A DNA stretch of 64,000 bases from Nocardia miyunensis NBRC 108239. Its GTDB lineage: Bacteria; Actinomycetota; Actinomycetes; Mycobacteriales; Mycobacteriaceae. The position numbers and the translations under genes are program-made. The DNA lies in the NCBI RefSeq assembly GCF_001613065.1, contig NZ_BDBQ01000091.1:1-64000 (forward strand). The letters run 5' to 3'. Under the pieces are notes generated by a model. It saw only the letters and a list, made by a program, of their open reading frames with translations. It did not search any database and was not told where the DNA came from. Below, in pieces: positions 8,130 through 16,547 of this stretch (its first letter is position 1; every line of letters begins with the position of its first letter).

Positions 8130-9022
8130 CAGACGAACGGGTTCGGCGGGGCGGCGTCGGTCGAGGGGCGGAAGGCCGCCTCGACTTCCTTGGCCATCAG
8201 GCGCAGGTCCCAGGGGCCATCGGAACGAAGCGTCACCAGCGGCTGCGGATCGCTGTACAGCGACACCTCGTATCCACGCGCATGGATCACGTGGCCGTTG
8301 CACCACCCGGACTGTTCCGACGCCAGATATGCCGCGATCGGAGCGATGTTGTCGGGGGAGAGCTCGTCGGCCCCTTCGCTGTATGCGGAGGCATCCTTGA
8401 AGGTGGCGGTCATCCGCGTGGCCGCCGCCGGCGAGATCGCATTCGCCGTTACGCCATAGCGCTTCAGCGCTACCGCGCAGGAATAGGTCAGACCGACGAT
8501 GCCCATCTTGGCCGCGGAGTAGTTGGGCTGCCCGGGGGCTCCGTGCAGGCCCGCGCGTGAGGTGTAATTGATGATCCGGTTCTGCGCATTCGGATCACCG
8601 ACTTTGCGCCAATGCGCAGCCGCGGGCCGGATCGTGTTGAAGTGCCCCTTGAGGTGAACCCTGATGACGGCGTCCCACTCCTCCTCCGACATGTTGAAGA
8701 TCATGCGGTCACGGAGGATACCTGCGACATTGACGAGAATGTCGAGCTTGCCGAACCGCTCGATCGTCGATTCCACCAGATCACGAGCCGCCTCGTGATC
8801 GGAGATGTCGGCCCCATTGGTCACTGCCGTGCCACCCGCCGCCTCGATCTCGCGAACGAGTCCATCGGCGGGGCTACCCTCGGACTCCAGCCCACTCAGC
8901 GATGCGCCGATGTCATTGACGACAACCGTCGCGCCTTCTGCCGCAAACAACTTCGCGACCGAGCCGCCGATGCCGCGACCCGCTCCGGTCACGATCGCGA
9001 CCCGTCCGTCAAGGGTTCCCAT
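8129..9022 (-). CDS. short-chain dehydrogenase, (3R)-hydroxyacyl-CoA dehydrogenase-like
   Basis: This 297-residue SDR has the NAD-binding motif TGAGRGIGGSVA near residue 12, NVAGI in the central strand and the catalytic YSAAK (PNYSAAKMG), with a Ser-bearing YTSRAG strand before it. The N-terminal pattern (VVVNDIG.. SPADGLVREIEAAGG) resembles the dehydrogenase part of peroxisomal multifunctional enzyme type 2. A 3-hydroxyacyl-CoA or ring/side-chain alcohol is therefore a likely substrate. An AGAGGAA ribosome binding site precedes the ATG. It is second in the operon, between the P450 and the thiolase-like gene. Confidence 0.85.
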   Translation of the reverse strand: MGTLDGRVAIVTGAGRGIGGSVAKLFAAEGATVVVNDIGASLSGLESEGSPADGLVREIEAAGGTAVTNGADISDHEAARDLVESTIERFGKLDILVNVAGILRDRMIFNMSEEEWDAVIRVHLKGHFNTIRPAAAHWRKVGDPNAQNRIINYTSRAGLHGAPGQPNYSAAKMGIVGLTYSCAVALKRYGVTANAISPAAATRMTATFKDASAYSEGADELSPDNIAPIAAYLASEQSGWCNGHVIHARGYEVSLYSDPQPLVTLRSDGPWDLRLMAKEVEAAFRPSTDAAPPNPFV

Positions 9023-9073
9023 GTGCAGTTCCTCTTCTCTTGCGTGGGCTGGGTAGACGTCGTCCGGACGGCG

Positions 9074-10318
9074 TCAGCGGGCGATCCGGATCGGCAGGCT
9101 GATCGGGCCCCTGGCGAAGGACGGGCGGTACTGGACCGCGAATCCCGGCTCGAGTTCGAACACGCTCAACTCGCTGATGGCCCGGATCGCGGCCCGGATC
9201 TCGCGACGAGCCAGATGGTTGCCCAGGCAACGGTGGATGCCGGCACCGAATGCGACATGCGACGCGCCGTTCTGGCGTTCGAAATTGAGTGAGTCGGGAT
9301 CCGGGAACTTTTCGGGGTCGCGGTTGGCCGCGGCCCAGTTGAGCAGGATGCGATCGCCCGCTTTCATGGGGCAGCCCCGGACTTCGGTATCCGCGGTGAG
9401 AGTACGTCCCGCGGTCGGGACCGGACTCTCGAAGCGGAGGAACTCGTCGACGTACTTGTCGAGTGTTCTGCCGTCGATGCCGCGCAGGCTCTCTCGCAGC
9501 GTGTTGTCCGTGCCGAGAATCCGGGCAATGCTGGCAAGTCCACCCATCGTGGTTTCCATGCCCGCCATCACTGTCAGGTTGAGGGTCTCGACCCTCGCCC
9601 GCTCGTCGAGCTCCAGCCCATCCTCCGACTCACCTGTCCCCATGTGCGCGATCACGCCAGGGAGGTCGTCCTTGCGGCCTTCGGCACGACGCGACTCGAG
9701 CAGATTCGCGCAGAACATCAGCAGCCGCGGAGCGGCCTCCATCACCTGGTCGGGCTTGGTCAGCAGGGTGTCCAGAACTTCCAGCACCCAGCCGATTTCC
9801 GACGCCTTCTGATCCAGGAACGTCTCGAAGAAGACGATCGGCGGGAGTTGCGAGGTGAACTCCGCGACGAAATCGACCGGACTCGCATCCGCGCACCGCC
9901 CGATGAGCCCGTCCACGATCTCCTCGATACGAGGCTCCGCGGATTCCATCGCCTCGGGAGTGAAGAACGGGTTGAGTACCTTGCGAATGTCTCGGTGCAG
10001 CGGCGGGTCCGTCTCGAGCGGGACCATCCGCAATATGTCGAGATCGAATTGCACAGGAGACGCACCGTCAGCGCTGCTGTACAAACCCCAGTTCGCGGCG
10101 GCCCCCTGCACATCGGAGTGCTTGTTCAGCACCCAGAAGCCCTCGGCGTCCGCGCTCCAGGGCCGAGTGCTCCAACCGGCGGGGCATTTTTCGCGGAGTT
10201 CATTGACGCGGGGCCAGAAGTCGGCCGCCAACTCCGGGTCCAACGGACTGAAGTTCGCCGCCTCTGACGCCGCATCCGGGGTGTTGTCGCCCACTGCCGT
10301 GGGGGCGGGCTGGTTCAT
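9074..10318 (-). CDS. cytochrome P450
   Basis: This 414-residue soluble bacterial P450 has the I-helix motif AGMETT, the ExxR motif in DEFLRFESP and the heme loop FGAGIHRCLG. A CYP number cannot be assigned by eye. The I-helix has Glu where most P450s have Asp before TT. AGGAGC lies 6 bases before the ATG. It is the first gene of a nine-gene minus-strand operon and is divergent from a ferredoxin/ferredoxin-reductase pair that would supply its electrons. Two copies of the 19-bp element lie in the intergenic region. Predicted role: initial hydroxylation of the imported hydrophobic substrate. Confidence 0.92.
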   Translation of the reverse strand: MNQPAPTAVGDNTPDAASEAANFSPLDPELAADFWPRVNELREKCPAGWSTRPWSADAEGFWVLNKHSDVQGAAANWGLYSSADGASPVQFDLDILRMVPLETDPPLHRDIRKVLNPFFTPEAMESAEPRIEEIVDGLIGRCADASPVDFVAEFTSQLPPIVFFETFLDQKASEIGWVLEVLDTLLTKPDQVMEAAPRLLMFCANLLESRRAEGRKDDLPGVIAHMGTGESEDGLELDERARVETLNLTVMAGMETTMGGLASIARILGTDNTLRESLRGIDGRTLDKYVDEFLRFESPVPTAGRTLTADTEVRGCPMKAGDRILLNWAAANRDPEKFPDPDSLNFERQNGASHVAFGAGIHRCLGNHLARREIRAAIRAISELSVFELEPGFAVQYRPSFARGPISLPIRIAR

Positions 10319-10421
10319 GATGCAGCTCCTGTTTCATGTTTTGCCGATGTGTGACCGCGGTCCGCCGTACGTCTGCGGGTTCCGTACGCACGGAGAGCCA
10401 ATCCGGTGCCTCATTAGAGGA

Positions 10422-10440
10422 AAATTCTGTGCTGTTTTAG
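10422..10440 (-). promoter_or_regulatory. 19-bp operator-like element upstream of the P450 operon
   Basis: Minus strand reads CTAAAACAGCACAGAATTT, matching CTAAM-N6-CAGAWTTT at every fixed position. It lies 104 bp before the P450 start. The flanks are AT-rich compared with the coding DNA. Confidence 0.6.
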
Positions 10441-10577
10441 GTACAGTACTGTTTGTACGCGTGACCTGAACCACTGTCAAGAGCCCGGCCAGACCAACAA
10501 TATCGCCAGGTCCCATACGCATCGAGCGCCTCGAACCGCAGGCTATGAGAGGGATCCACAGACCGATCGTGTGCAAA

Positions 10578-10596
10578 TGATTCGGTTTTGATTTAG
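10578..10596 (-). promoter_or_regulatory. 19-bp operator-like element in the P450/ferredoxin intergenic region
   Basis: Minus strand reads CTAAATCAAAACCGAATCA: a perfect left block, a 6-bp spacer and an imperfect right block. It overlaps the symmetric TTTAGACTAAA (10592-10602) and outer arms CGGTTT/AAACCG. It is about 100 bp before the ferredoxin start. Confidence 0.5.
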
Positions 10597-10693
10597 ACTA
10601 AACCGACGGACCGCTCGACGCTACCAGCAGGTTGTTCGTCGCGTCGGAGGCGTGGTGTGCGCCGATGAATCGGTAACTGGAGGGAGATCAATA

Positions 10694-11017
10694 GTGGCTA
10701 AAGTGACCTACGTACGTCCCGACGGGGACGACGTGATCGTCGAGGTCCCCGACGGAACCACGGTAATGCAAGCAGCATTGGCGAACGACGTCAGCGAGAT
10801 CGTCGCCGAGTGCGGCGGCACGCTGGCCTGCGCCACCTGCCATGTCTATGTCGACGACAACGACATCCAGCGTCTCGATGCGCCCAGCGCGGACGAGGAC
10901 GAGATGCTCGGCTACACGGCTTCCCCACGGCTGCCCGGAAGCCGCCTCAGCTGCCAGCTCGTCCTCGGCCCAGAGCTCGACGGCCTCGTCGTGCGCGTCG
11001 TGCCGGAGCAGTACTGA
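10694..11017 (+). CDS. [2Fe-2S] ferredoxin (putidaredoxin/adrenodoxin type)
   Basis: This 107-residue ferredoxin has the cluster-binding cysteines in ECGGTLACATCHVYV (C-x5-C-x2-C) and a distal LSCQL. That is the vertebrate/bacterial P450-type [2Fe-2S] pattern. I start it at GTG 10694 (VAKVTYVRPDGDD) because AGGGAG lies 7 bases upstream; the frame stays open upstream but the extra residues do not resemble ferredoxins. The reductase gene follows with a TGATG overlap. Predicted electron carrier to one or both P450s here. Confidence 0.92.
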   Translation: MAKVTYVRPDGDDVIVEVPDGTTVMQAALANDVSEIVAECGGTLACATCHVYVDDNDIQRLDAPSADEDEMLGYTASPRLPGSRLSCQLVLGPELDGLVVRVVPEQY

Positions 11018-12270
11018 TGGCGCGGCCCACTGTCATCGTCGCCGGCGCCGGCCAGGCCGGCACCCAGACCGCGGCATCGCTCCGCGAGTTCGGTTTCGAC
11101 GGGAACATCGTGCTCGTCGGCGACGAACCTCATCTGCCGTATCAGCGCCCACCGCTGTCGAAGGGTCACATCACCGGGAAAGCCGCGCGGGACACGCTCT
11201 GGCTGCACCCCGCGACTTTCTACGACCACCACGAGATCGAGCGGCGTATCCCCGACCGAGTGTGCGCGATCGAGCGCACCGCCGGTCGAGTCGAACTTGT
11301 CTCAGGCACCACCCTGGACTACGACCATCTCGTGCTCGCGCTCGGTGCCCGCAACCGCACACTGCCTCTGGACGGCGCCGATCTGGACGGCGTGGTCGGC
11401 CTGCGGACGCTCGCCGAGGCCGACGATCTGCGCGAGCGGCTGGGCCGCGCCCACAACGTCGTCGTGATCGGCGGAGGATTCATCGGGCTGGAAGTCGCCG
11501 CGACGGCGGTCGCACTCGGGCTGCATACCGTCGTGATCGAGGTCGCCGACCGGTTGATGGGACGAGTGTTGTCGCCCCCGATGGCAAGCTTCCTTCTCGA
11601 TACGCACCGAGCGCGCGGCATGCAGATCGAACTCGGAGCCACCGTCGAGCGCATCGCTGGAACCAGCGGACGAGTCACGGCGGTGGCCACGGCCGACGGC
11701 CGGGAATTTCCTGCCGACGTGGTGCTGATCGGCGTCGGTGCCTTGCCGAATACCGAACTCGCCGAAGCGGCGGGACTACCGGTCGCGAACGGCATCGTGG
11801 TCGACCAGTATCTGCGGACCGCGGACCCCCGAATCTCCGCCGTCGGCGACTGCGCATCGTGCCCCAACTCCTTCGCCGGCGGCCGCAGCATCCGATTGGA
11901 ATCCGTCCATAATGCGACTGCGCAGCCGCGTGCTCTGGCGGCTCGGATCGTCGGGCGTCCCGAGCCCTATCGCAGTGTGCCCTGGTTCTGGAGCGACCAG
12001 TCCGACATGAAGCTCCAGATTGCCGGGCTCACCACCGCGACCAGCGAATTCGTCTTTCGCGGCGACCCCGAGTCAGGACGTTTTTCGATCTTCTGCTTCG
12101 ATGACGGACGACTTCAGAGCGTCGAGTCGCTCAATCGCCCGGGCGATCATATGGCGTCCCGGAAGCTGCTCGCAATCGGTGATTGCCTTTCTGCCGAACA
12201 GGCCGCCGACACAGAGCTCGATCTGCGTATGCACCTCTCGAGCCTCGCCACGGCGGCCACATCACACTGA
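11017..12270 (+). CDS. NAD(P)H:ferredoxin reductase (FAD-dependent, rhodocoxin/putidaredoxin-reductase type)
   Basis: This 417-residue flavoprotein has an N-terminal FAD motif (VAGAGQAGTQTAASLR), the family segment PYQRPPLSKG, a central NAD-binding motif (VVIGGGFIGLEVAA) and the C-terminal FAD motif RISAVGDCA. This arrangement is typical of reductases for P450 ferredoxins. Its ATG overlaps the ferredoxin stop (TGATG), indicating co-translation. The electron path would be NAD(P)H to FAD to the [2Fe-2S] ferredoxin to P450. The ~200-codon open extension upstream overlaps the ferredoxin in another frame and is rejected. Confidence 0.93.
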   Translation: MARPTVIVAGAGQAGTQTAASLREFGFDGNIVLVGDEPHLPYQRPPLSKGHITGKAARDTLWLHPATFYDHHEIERRIPDRVCAIERTAGRVELVSGTTLDYDHLVLALGARNRTLPLDGADLDGVVGLRTLAEADDLRERLGRAHNVVVIGGGFIGLEVAATAVALGLHTVVIEVADRLMGRVLSPPMASFLLDTHRARGMQIELGATVERIAGTSGRVTAVATADGREFPADVVLIGVGALPNTELAEAAGLPVANGIVVDQYLRTADPRISAVGDCASCPNSFAGGRSIRLESVHNATAQPRALAARIVGRPEPYRSVPWFWSDQSDMKLQIAGLTTATSEFVFRGDPESGRFSIFCFDDGRLQSVESLNRPGDHMASRKLLAIGDCLSAEQAADTELDLRMHLSSLATAATSH

Positions 12271-13098
12271 CAGCCCCGCTGCGCGGCTTGTCGAAGTCGA
12301 CCCCTGAACCGGCACCGGCAGGACCGGTGTCGCACAGGTGAATGAATCTCCTTGACCCGGGTCCCGGCGGTGCCGGCCACATGGCCGCAAGGATGCTCGC
12401 CGAAATCCGCGGAAGCGATGTCGGGGACGATTGCGGTACCTGTGGGGATGCTGAATTAGACCGCTTCGGCATGTGGTCGGCAAGGCCATAACGATGCCGC
12501 ACACCACAGCCGGGCCATCGGCGATCGCAGTCGCTCGGTGAAAGAACCGACATCCAATCCGGGAGAGTGGACGCACCGATTCTGCCGTGCTGGGCAGCCC
12601 GGTTCACCACGTCCTGGATGGAGCCGGGGTGCGGGTTCAGCGGGTGATGATGAACGAAAGCTATCGGCGGGACCGCCGACTGCCACGGCCTCGACGCCTT
12701 GCCTGATGCGGACGTTGATCTCTGCATACACCTGGGTGCGGCACGTGCTGGGTCTTGCGAAGAACTCGAAAACTCACAGCGGCTCCTGACCTGACGGCTT
12801 CACCGCCAGCAGCCGAGATACGAAGAGGATCTGCGACCCGGGTGGCCGGCCAGCCTGCGAACGCCGAACTCGTTCAACACACTGGGCCGGTTCCACACCG
12901 CAGGGACTGCTCGATCTCCGAGGAGCGTCAACGCAGACGCCGACTCCAGATGAGCAGTCCCGATCGCGATCAATTACCTTCTCCTCAACGAGTTGCGTCG
13001 CTATCCACTGCGTTGAGAAACGACACTCCCGGAGATATCGATTACACCGTTCATCTCCCTGAGCCCATGTGGCAATCACGAAATTGCCGTAGCGGGAG
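12271..13098. other. gene-free stretch between convergent genes
   Basis: Frames here have arginine/serine-rich, motif-free translations and I support none of them. A modest hairpin, CACCGG-CAGGA-CCGGTG near 12312-12330, lies downstream of the reductase and may help terminate it. Size and composition suggest a former gene eroded beyond recognition, but nothing identifies it. Confidence 0.45.
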
Positions 13099-14820
13099 TC
13101 AGCTCGCCCGGCGATCCGCACGGGCGACGACGTGACCCAGTTTCTCGAAGTCGAATGTGGTCTCGGTGATGCCGCGCTCACGGAGCTTGAACTTCTGCAC
13201 TCGACCGTTCACATTCGCCGGCAAGGCATCGAGGAACTCGACGTAGCGAGGAATCGCGTAGTACGGCACCGATTTACGGAAAAACTCGAACAACTCGGGC
13301 AGCTCGATCTTGCATTGCGGGGCCAGGACGAGACAGACCTTGATGTCGTCCTCACTCAGCTCGGATGGCACTGCGTGCACGGCTGCCTGCGCGATGGACG
13401 GATGGGCGATGATGGCCTGCTCGAGTTCCACCGAGGAGACGTTCTCGCCACGGCGCCGCAGGGAATCCTTCTTTCGGTCGGAGAACCAGAAGTAGCCTTC
13501 TTCGTCGACTCGCGCCTTGTCGCCGGTGTGATGCCACAGATTGCGGAATGTCTCCACGGTGCCCCGATCATTGTTCCAATAACCGGAGAACAGCCGGAAT
13601 GGCTCGTCGGGGCGAACGACGATTTCGCCGGACATACCGATGGGGACCTCGATGTCGTTATCGTCGACGATCTTCACCCGCAGGCCCGGAGTCATCTTGC
13701 CCATGCTCCCGGGCCGGCGCTCGCCCCGCGGGTCCCCCAGTAGCGCGGGCCAGCACTCGGACTGGCCGAACACCTCCGCGAACGGCTCGATCCCGAACCT
13801 CTCCGCGAACTGCTCGGTGAACTCCGCCGTCGACGGCATGAAGGTGATATGCCGCAGCTTGTGGGTGCGGTCCTCGTCCGACGGCGGCTGGGCAAGGATC
13901 GCCATGCCCATCGCGCCCATACCCAGGGCCGCGGTCGCGCCGGTCTCACGAATCCGCGCCATATACCGGCTGGCACTGAACGCCGGTTCCACGATCACGG
14001 ACCCGCGAACAGCCAACGCCGCTGCCACCAGCCATGTCTGACCGCTGAAGTGGAACAGCGGATTGGCGCCGAATATCACATCACCCTGCTCGTACCAGCC
14101 GTAGTCGACGAATACATTGATCAGGTTGCAGTAGTAGCCGTGTGTGATCGCGCAGCCCTTGGACGGGCCGGTCGTTCCCGAGGTGTAGATGATCGCGCAC
14201 GTATCAGCAGGTGTGATCTCCGGCGCGATGACCTGCGCCGAATTCGCCTCCAGCTCTGCGTAATCCAGCACGGAAGGCCGGGTGCCCGCGGCGGGGTCGT
14301 CTCCGACCAGAACGGGCTGGGGCTGCACGGGCAGACCCGCCGACACGGGGGAAAGCATGTCCAGCGCGGCGCTGTCGCCGATATAGATCTTCGGCGTCGT
14401 CTGAATCAGCTGGTGCCGCAGGAACTCGCCTCGCAGGTAGGTGTTGAGCGGCACCTGAATCGCGCCGGTCTTCGCTATCGCGTAGATCAGGACGATGTAT
14501 TCGATCCGATTGGAAAGGTTGACCGCAACGCGGTCTCCCTTCTCGACGCCAAGCGATTGCAGACCGGCGGCGACCCGATCCGAACGCCGATCGAGCTCGG
14601 CCAGCGTCACCCAGTCGCTCGCACATTGGACGAATTTCCGGTCCGGGTCGAGCGCCGCTTCTTCCCGCAGCCAATCACCGACAATTCGGTTCGATCGGTT
14701 CTTGCCTAGTTCCATGACGATCCCCTTTGTGGCATCCGTCTGCAGCAGATCAGGAGAAGACACGACAGGGTCGTTCTCACGATTGATTTGTTCGAGGCTG
14801 GTATTGATTGAAGATGTCAT
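13099..14820 (-). CDS. AMP-forming acyl-CoA synthetase
   Basis: The frame encodes up to 573 residues with the ANL-superfamily motifs: P-loop YTSGTTGPSKGC, the GQSE-type A5 motif (FGQSECWP), GYWN, the WHHTGDKARVDEEGYFWFSDRKKD hinge region (written here only to mark motif A7-A8) and a C-terminal lysine-bearing NGRVQKFKLRERG. It would activate a carboxylate with ATP and CoA. Two starts are possible: ATG 14820 (weak GGTAGG) or ATG 14715 (MELGKNRSNRIV), which has AAGGGG at good spacing and gives a more typical N-terminus. The GMC oxidoreductase gene lies 25 bp upstream on the same strand. Confidence 0.9.
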   Translation of the reverse strand: MTSSINTSLEQINRENDPVVSSPDLLQTDATKGIVMELGKNRSNRIVGDWLREEAALDPDRKFVQCASDWVTLAELDRRSDRVAAGLQSLGVEKGDRVAVNLSNRIEYIVLIYAIAKTGAIQVPLNTYLRGEFLRHQLIQTTPKIYIGDSAALDMLSPVSAGLPVQPQPVLVGDDPAAGTRPSVLDYAELEANSAQVIAPEITPADTCAIIYTSGTTGPSKGCAITHGYYCNLINVFVDYGWYEQGDVIFGANPLFHFSGQTWLVAAALAVRGSVIVEPAFSASRYMARIRETGATAALGMGAMGMAILAQPPSDEDRTHKLRHITFMPSTAEFTEQFAERFGIEPFAEVFGQSECWPALLGDPRGERRPGSMGKMTPGLRVKIVDDNDIEVPIGMSGEIVVRPDEPFRLFSGYWNNDRGTVETFRNLWHHTGDKARVDEEGYFWFSDRKKDSLRRRGENVSSVELEQAIIAHPSIAQAAVHAVPSELSEDDIKVCLVLAPQCKIELPELFEFFRKSVPYYAIPRYVEFLDALPANVNGRVQKFKLRERGITETTFDFEKLGHVVARADRRAS

Positions 14821-14845
14821 CGCTGACCTACCGTTAGTTCTGAGA

Positions 14846-16444
14846 TCAAGCGCCGAGTATCAGTTCCGCGGCGCGCTCACCGATCATCATGGATGGTGCA
14901 TTGGTATTTCCGGTGGTAATTTTCGGCATGATGCTGGCATCAGCGACGCGCAGGTTTCGAATGCCGTGTACTCGCAGTTCGGGATCCACCACCGCGAGAT
15001 CATCGACACCCATCTTGCATGTGCCGACCGGGTGATACGACGGGGTTACCGTCTGCCGGACGTAGCGTTCCCAGTCCGCATCGGTCCGGCAGTCTGCTTC
15101 GGGTTGCAGCTGCCCGTTGGTGATGGCGGTCATCGCTGGCTGGGACATGACGCGGTGCACTTCGCGGACCCCACGCAGGCAGTCCCGAACGTCGTCCTGG
15201 TTCGCGAGGAACTGGTACGAGATGCGGGGCGTGGAGTCAGGCGCGGAATCTTGGAGTGTGATCGTGCCGCGCGCACGCGGCCTGAGAAATGTCGATGCCG
15301 ACAGAAAGCCCTCTTCCTTGGCCGGCTGAACGTTGAACATACCGTTCTTGTCCACCGCGCGCGTGATCGCGAAGGGAACGAACTGCAGTTGCAAATCCGG
15401 TGAATCCAGACCGGGCTCGGTCCGTCCCATGCACTGAACCTGAACCATCGTCATCGCCAGCAGGCCGCTGCCGTTCCTGACATAGTCCGTGAGGGCTTTG
15501 ACAATGGTTCCGGCCCGCATCTTGTTGATGGTCGGGATCGTGGACCGCCACCGCTGCATGAGATAGGGGTGCTCGTGCAGATTCTCCCCGACGCCCGGCA
15601 GATGATGCACGACCTCCACGCCCACGCTGTCCAGTACCGCGCGCGGTCCGATGCCGGAAAGCTGAAGCAGCCGTGGTGATCCGATGGCGCCGGCGCTGAT
15701 CACCACCTCTTCCCGGACCCGCGCTTCGGACTCGCCGCCCTTGTGCCGATAACGAACACCGACAGCGGCGCCGCCCTCGGTGAGTACCCGATGCACGTAG
15801 CAATCGGTCCGCACGGTTATTTCGCCCTGGAGCACAACCCGGCGCAGGTATTCCCGCGATGCTTGCGAGCGCGTCCCGCGCCGGTGGTTGACCTGTGCGA
15901 AACCGACGCCGTCCTGAGTTGCGCCGTTGTAGTCGTGGTTACGCGCGTAGCCGGCCTCCAGGCACGCTTGCAGGTAGGCCGAGTTGGCCTCGCCGTGGTT
16001 GCTCTGAGTATTGACCGAAATGGGCCCGGAACCGCCGCGAAGGTCGCTCTCGCCGCCCTCCCACGACTCCATGCGCTTGAAGGACGGGAGCACGGACTCG
16101 TAGTCCCAGCCGGTACAGCCCTCTTTGGCCCAGCCATCGTAGTCCGCACGATTGCCGCGAACGAAGACGCAGGAGTTGATCGATCCGCCGCCGCCCATCA
16201 CCTTGCCCGCCATCCACGCTTCCGGGCGGCCGGTACGAGTGGGATCGGGCTCGGCCGGGTATTTCCAGTTCACCTTCTGGTACGCGACGGCGACAGCCGC
16301 TGGAATCCGCACGTCGATCCGTCGATCGCTCCCCCCCGCTTCCAGCAGCAGCACGTGCCCGCCCCCTTCCGCGAGCCGTGCGGCCACGATCGCGCCCGAC
16401 GAACCACCTCCGACAACTACAAAGTCGAATACCTCGTTATTCAC
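14846..16444 (-). CDS. GMC-family FAD oxidoreductase (choline-dehydrogenase-like)
   Basis: This 532-residue protein opens with the FAD motif VVVGGGSSGAIVAARLAEG. It has the GMC signature around GKVMGGGGSINSCVFVRG, and near the C-terminus the active-site HPVGTCKMG and NTNAPSMMIGERAAELI. GMC enzymes oxidise primary alcohols; the natural substrate here may be the alcohol made by a P450. It starts with GTG at 16444, preceded by GAAGGAAC. The promoter region upstream (16445-16547) holds two copies of the 19-bp element. Confidence 0.9.
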   Translation of the reverse strand: MNNEVFDFVVVGGGSSGAIVAARLAEGGGHVLLLEAGGSDRRIDVRIPAAVAVAYQKVNWKYPAEPDPTRTGRPEAWMAGKVMGGGGSINSCVFVRGNRADYDGWAKEGCTGWDYESVLPSFKRMESWEGGESDLRGGSGPISVNTQSNHGEANSAYLQACLEAGYARNHDYNGATQDGVGFAQVNHRRGTRSQASREYLRRVVLQGEITVRTDCYVHRVLTEGGAAVGVRYRHKGGESEARVREEVVISAGAIGSPRLLQLSGIGPRAVLDSVGVEVVHHLPGVGENLHEHPYLMQRWRSTIPTINKMRAGTIVKALTDYVRNGSGLLAMTMVQVQCMGRTEPGLDSPDLQLQFVPFAITRAVDKNGMFNVQPAKEEGFLSASTFLRPRARGTITLQDSAPDSTPRISYQFLANQDDVRDCLRGVREVHRVMSQPAMTAITNGQLQPEADCRTDADWERYVRQTVTPSYHPVGTCKMGVDDLAVVDPELRVHGIRNLRVADASIMPKITTGNTNAPSMMIGERAAELILGA

Positions 16445-16502
16445 GTACGTTCCTTCGCGCCCGATGGCAATGTGACCTGGCGCACACTACCAAAATTTGA
16501 GT

Positions 16503-16521
16503 AGATTCTGTGCAGAATCAG
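16503..16521 (-). promoter_or_regulatory. second, degenerate operator-like element before the GMC gene
   Basis: Minus strand reads CTGATTCTGCACAGAATCT. The right block CAGAATCT is good and the left block (CTGAT) weak, but the 6-bp spacing is kept. The same bases form the palindrome GATTCT-GTGC-AGAATC. Confidence 0.4.
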
Positions 16522-16524
16522 CAT

Positions 16525-16543
16525 CTAAATTGAGTCAGATTCT
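16525..16543 (+). promoter_or_regulatory. 19-bp operator-like element before the GMC/ligase operon
   Basis: Reads CTAAATTGAGTCAGATTCT, matching the left block and the CAGAT core with the fixed 6-bp spacer. It lies ~80 bp before the GMC start and immediately next to the degenerate copy at 16503-16521, giving a tandem arrangement. Confidence 0.6.
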
Positions 16544-16547
16544 TCGA

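Noticed and set aside
10578-10605. Possible KstR or KstR2 sterol-regulator site
   Set aside because: The sequences here do not fit the KstR consensus TnnAACnnGTTnnA or the KstR2 consensus as I know them; they fit the recurring CTAAM-N6-CAGAWTTT element instead.
10810-11016. N-terminal extension of the ferredoxin reductase frame
   Set aside because: It overlaps the ferredoxin gene in another frame. The TGATG junction at 11017 and the MARPTVIVAGAGQAG start give a normal FAD-motif N-terminus.
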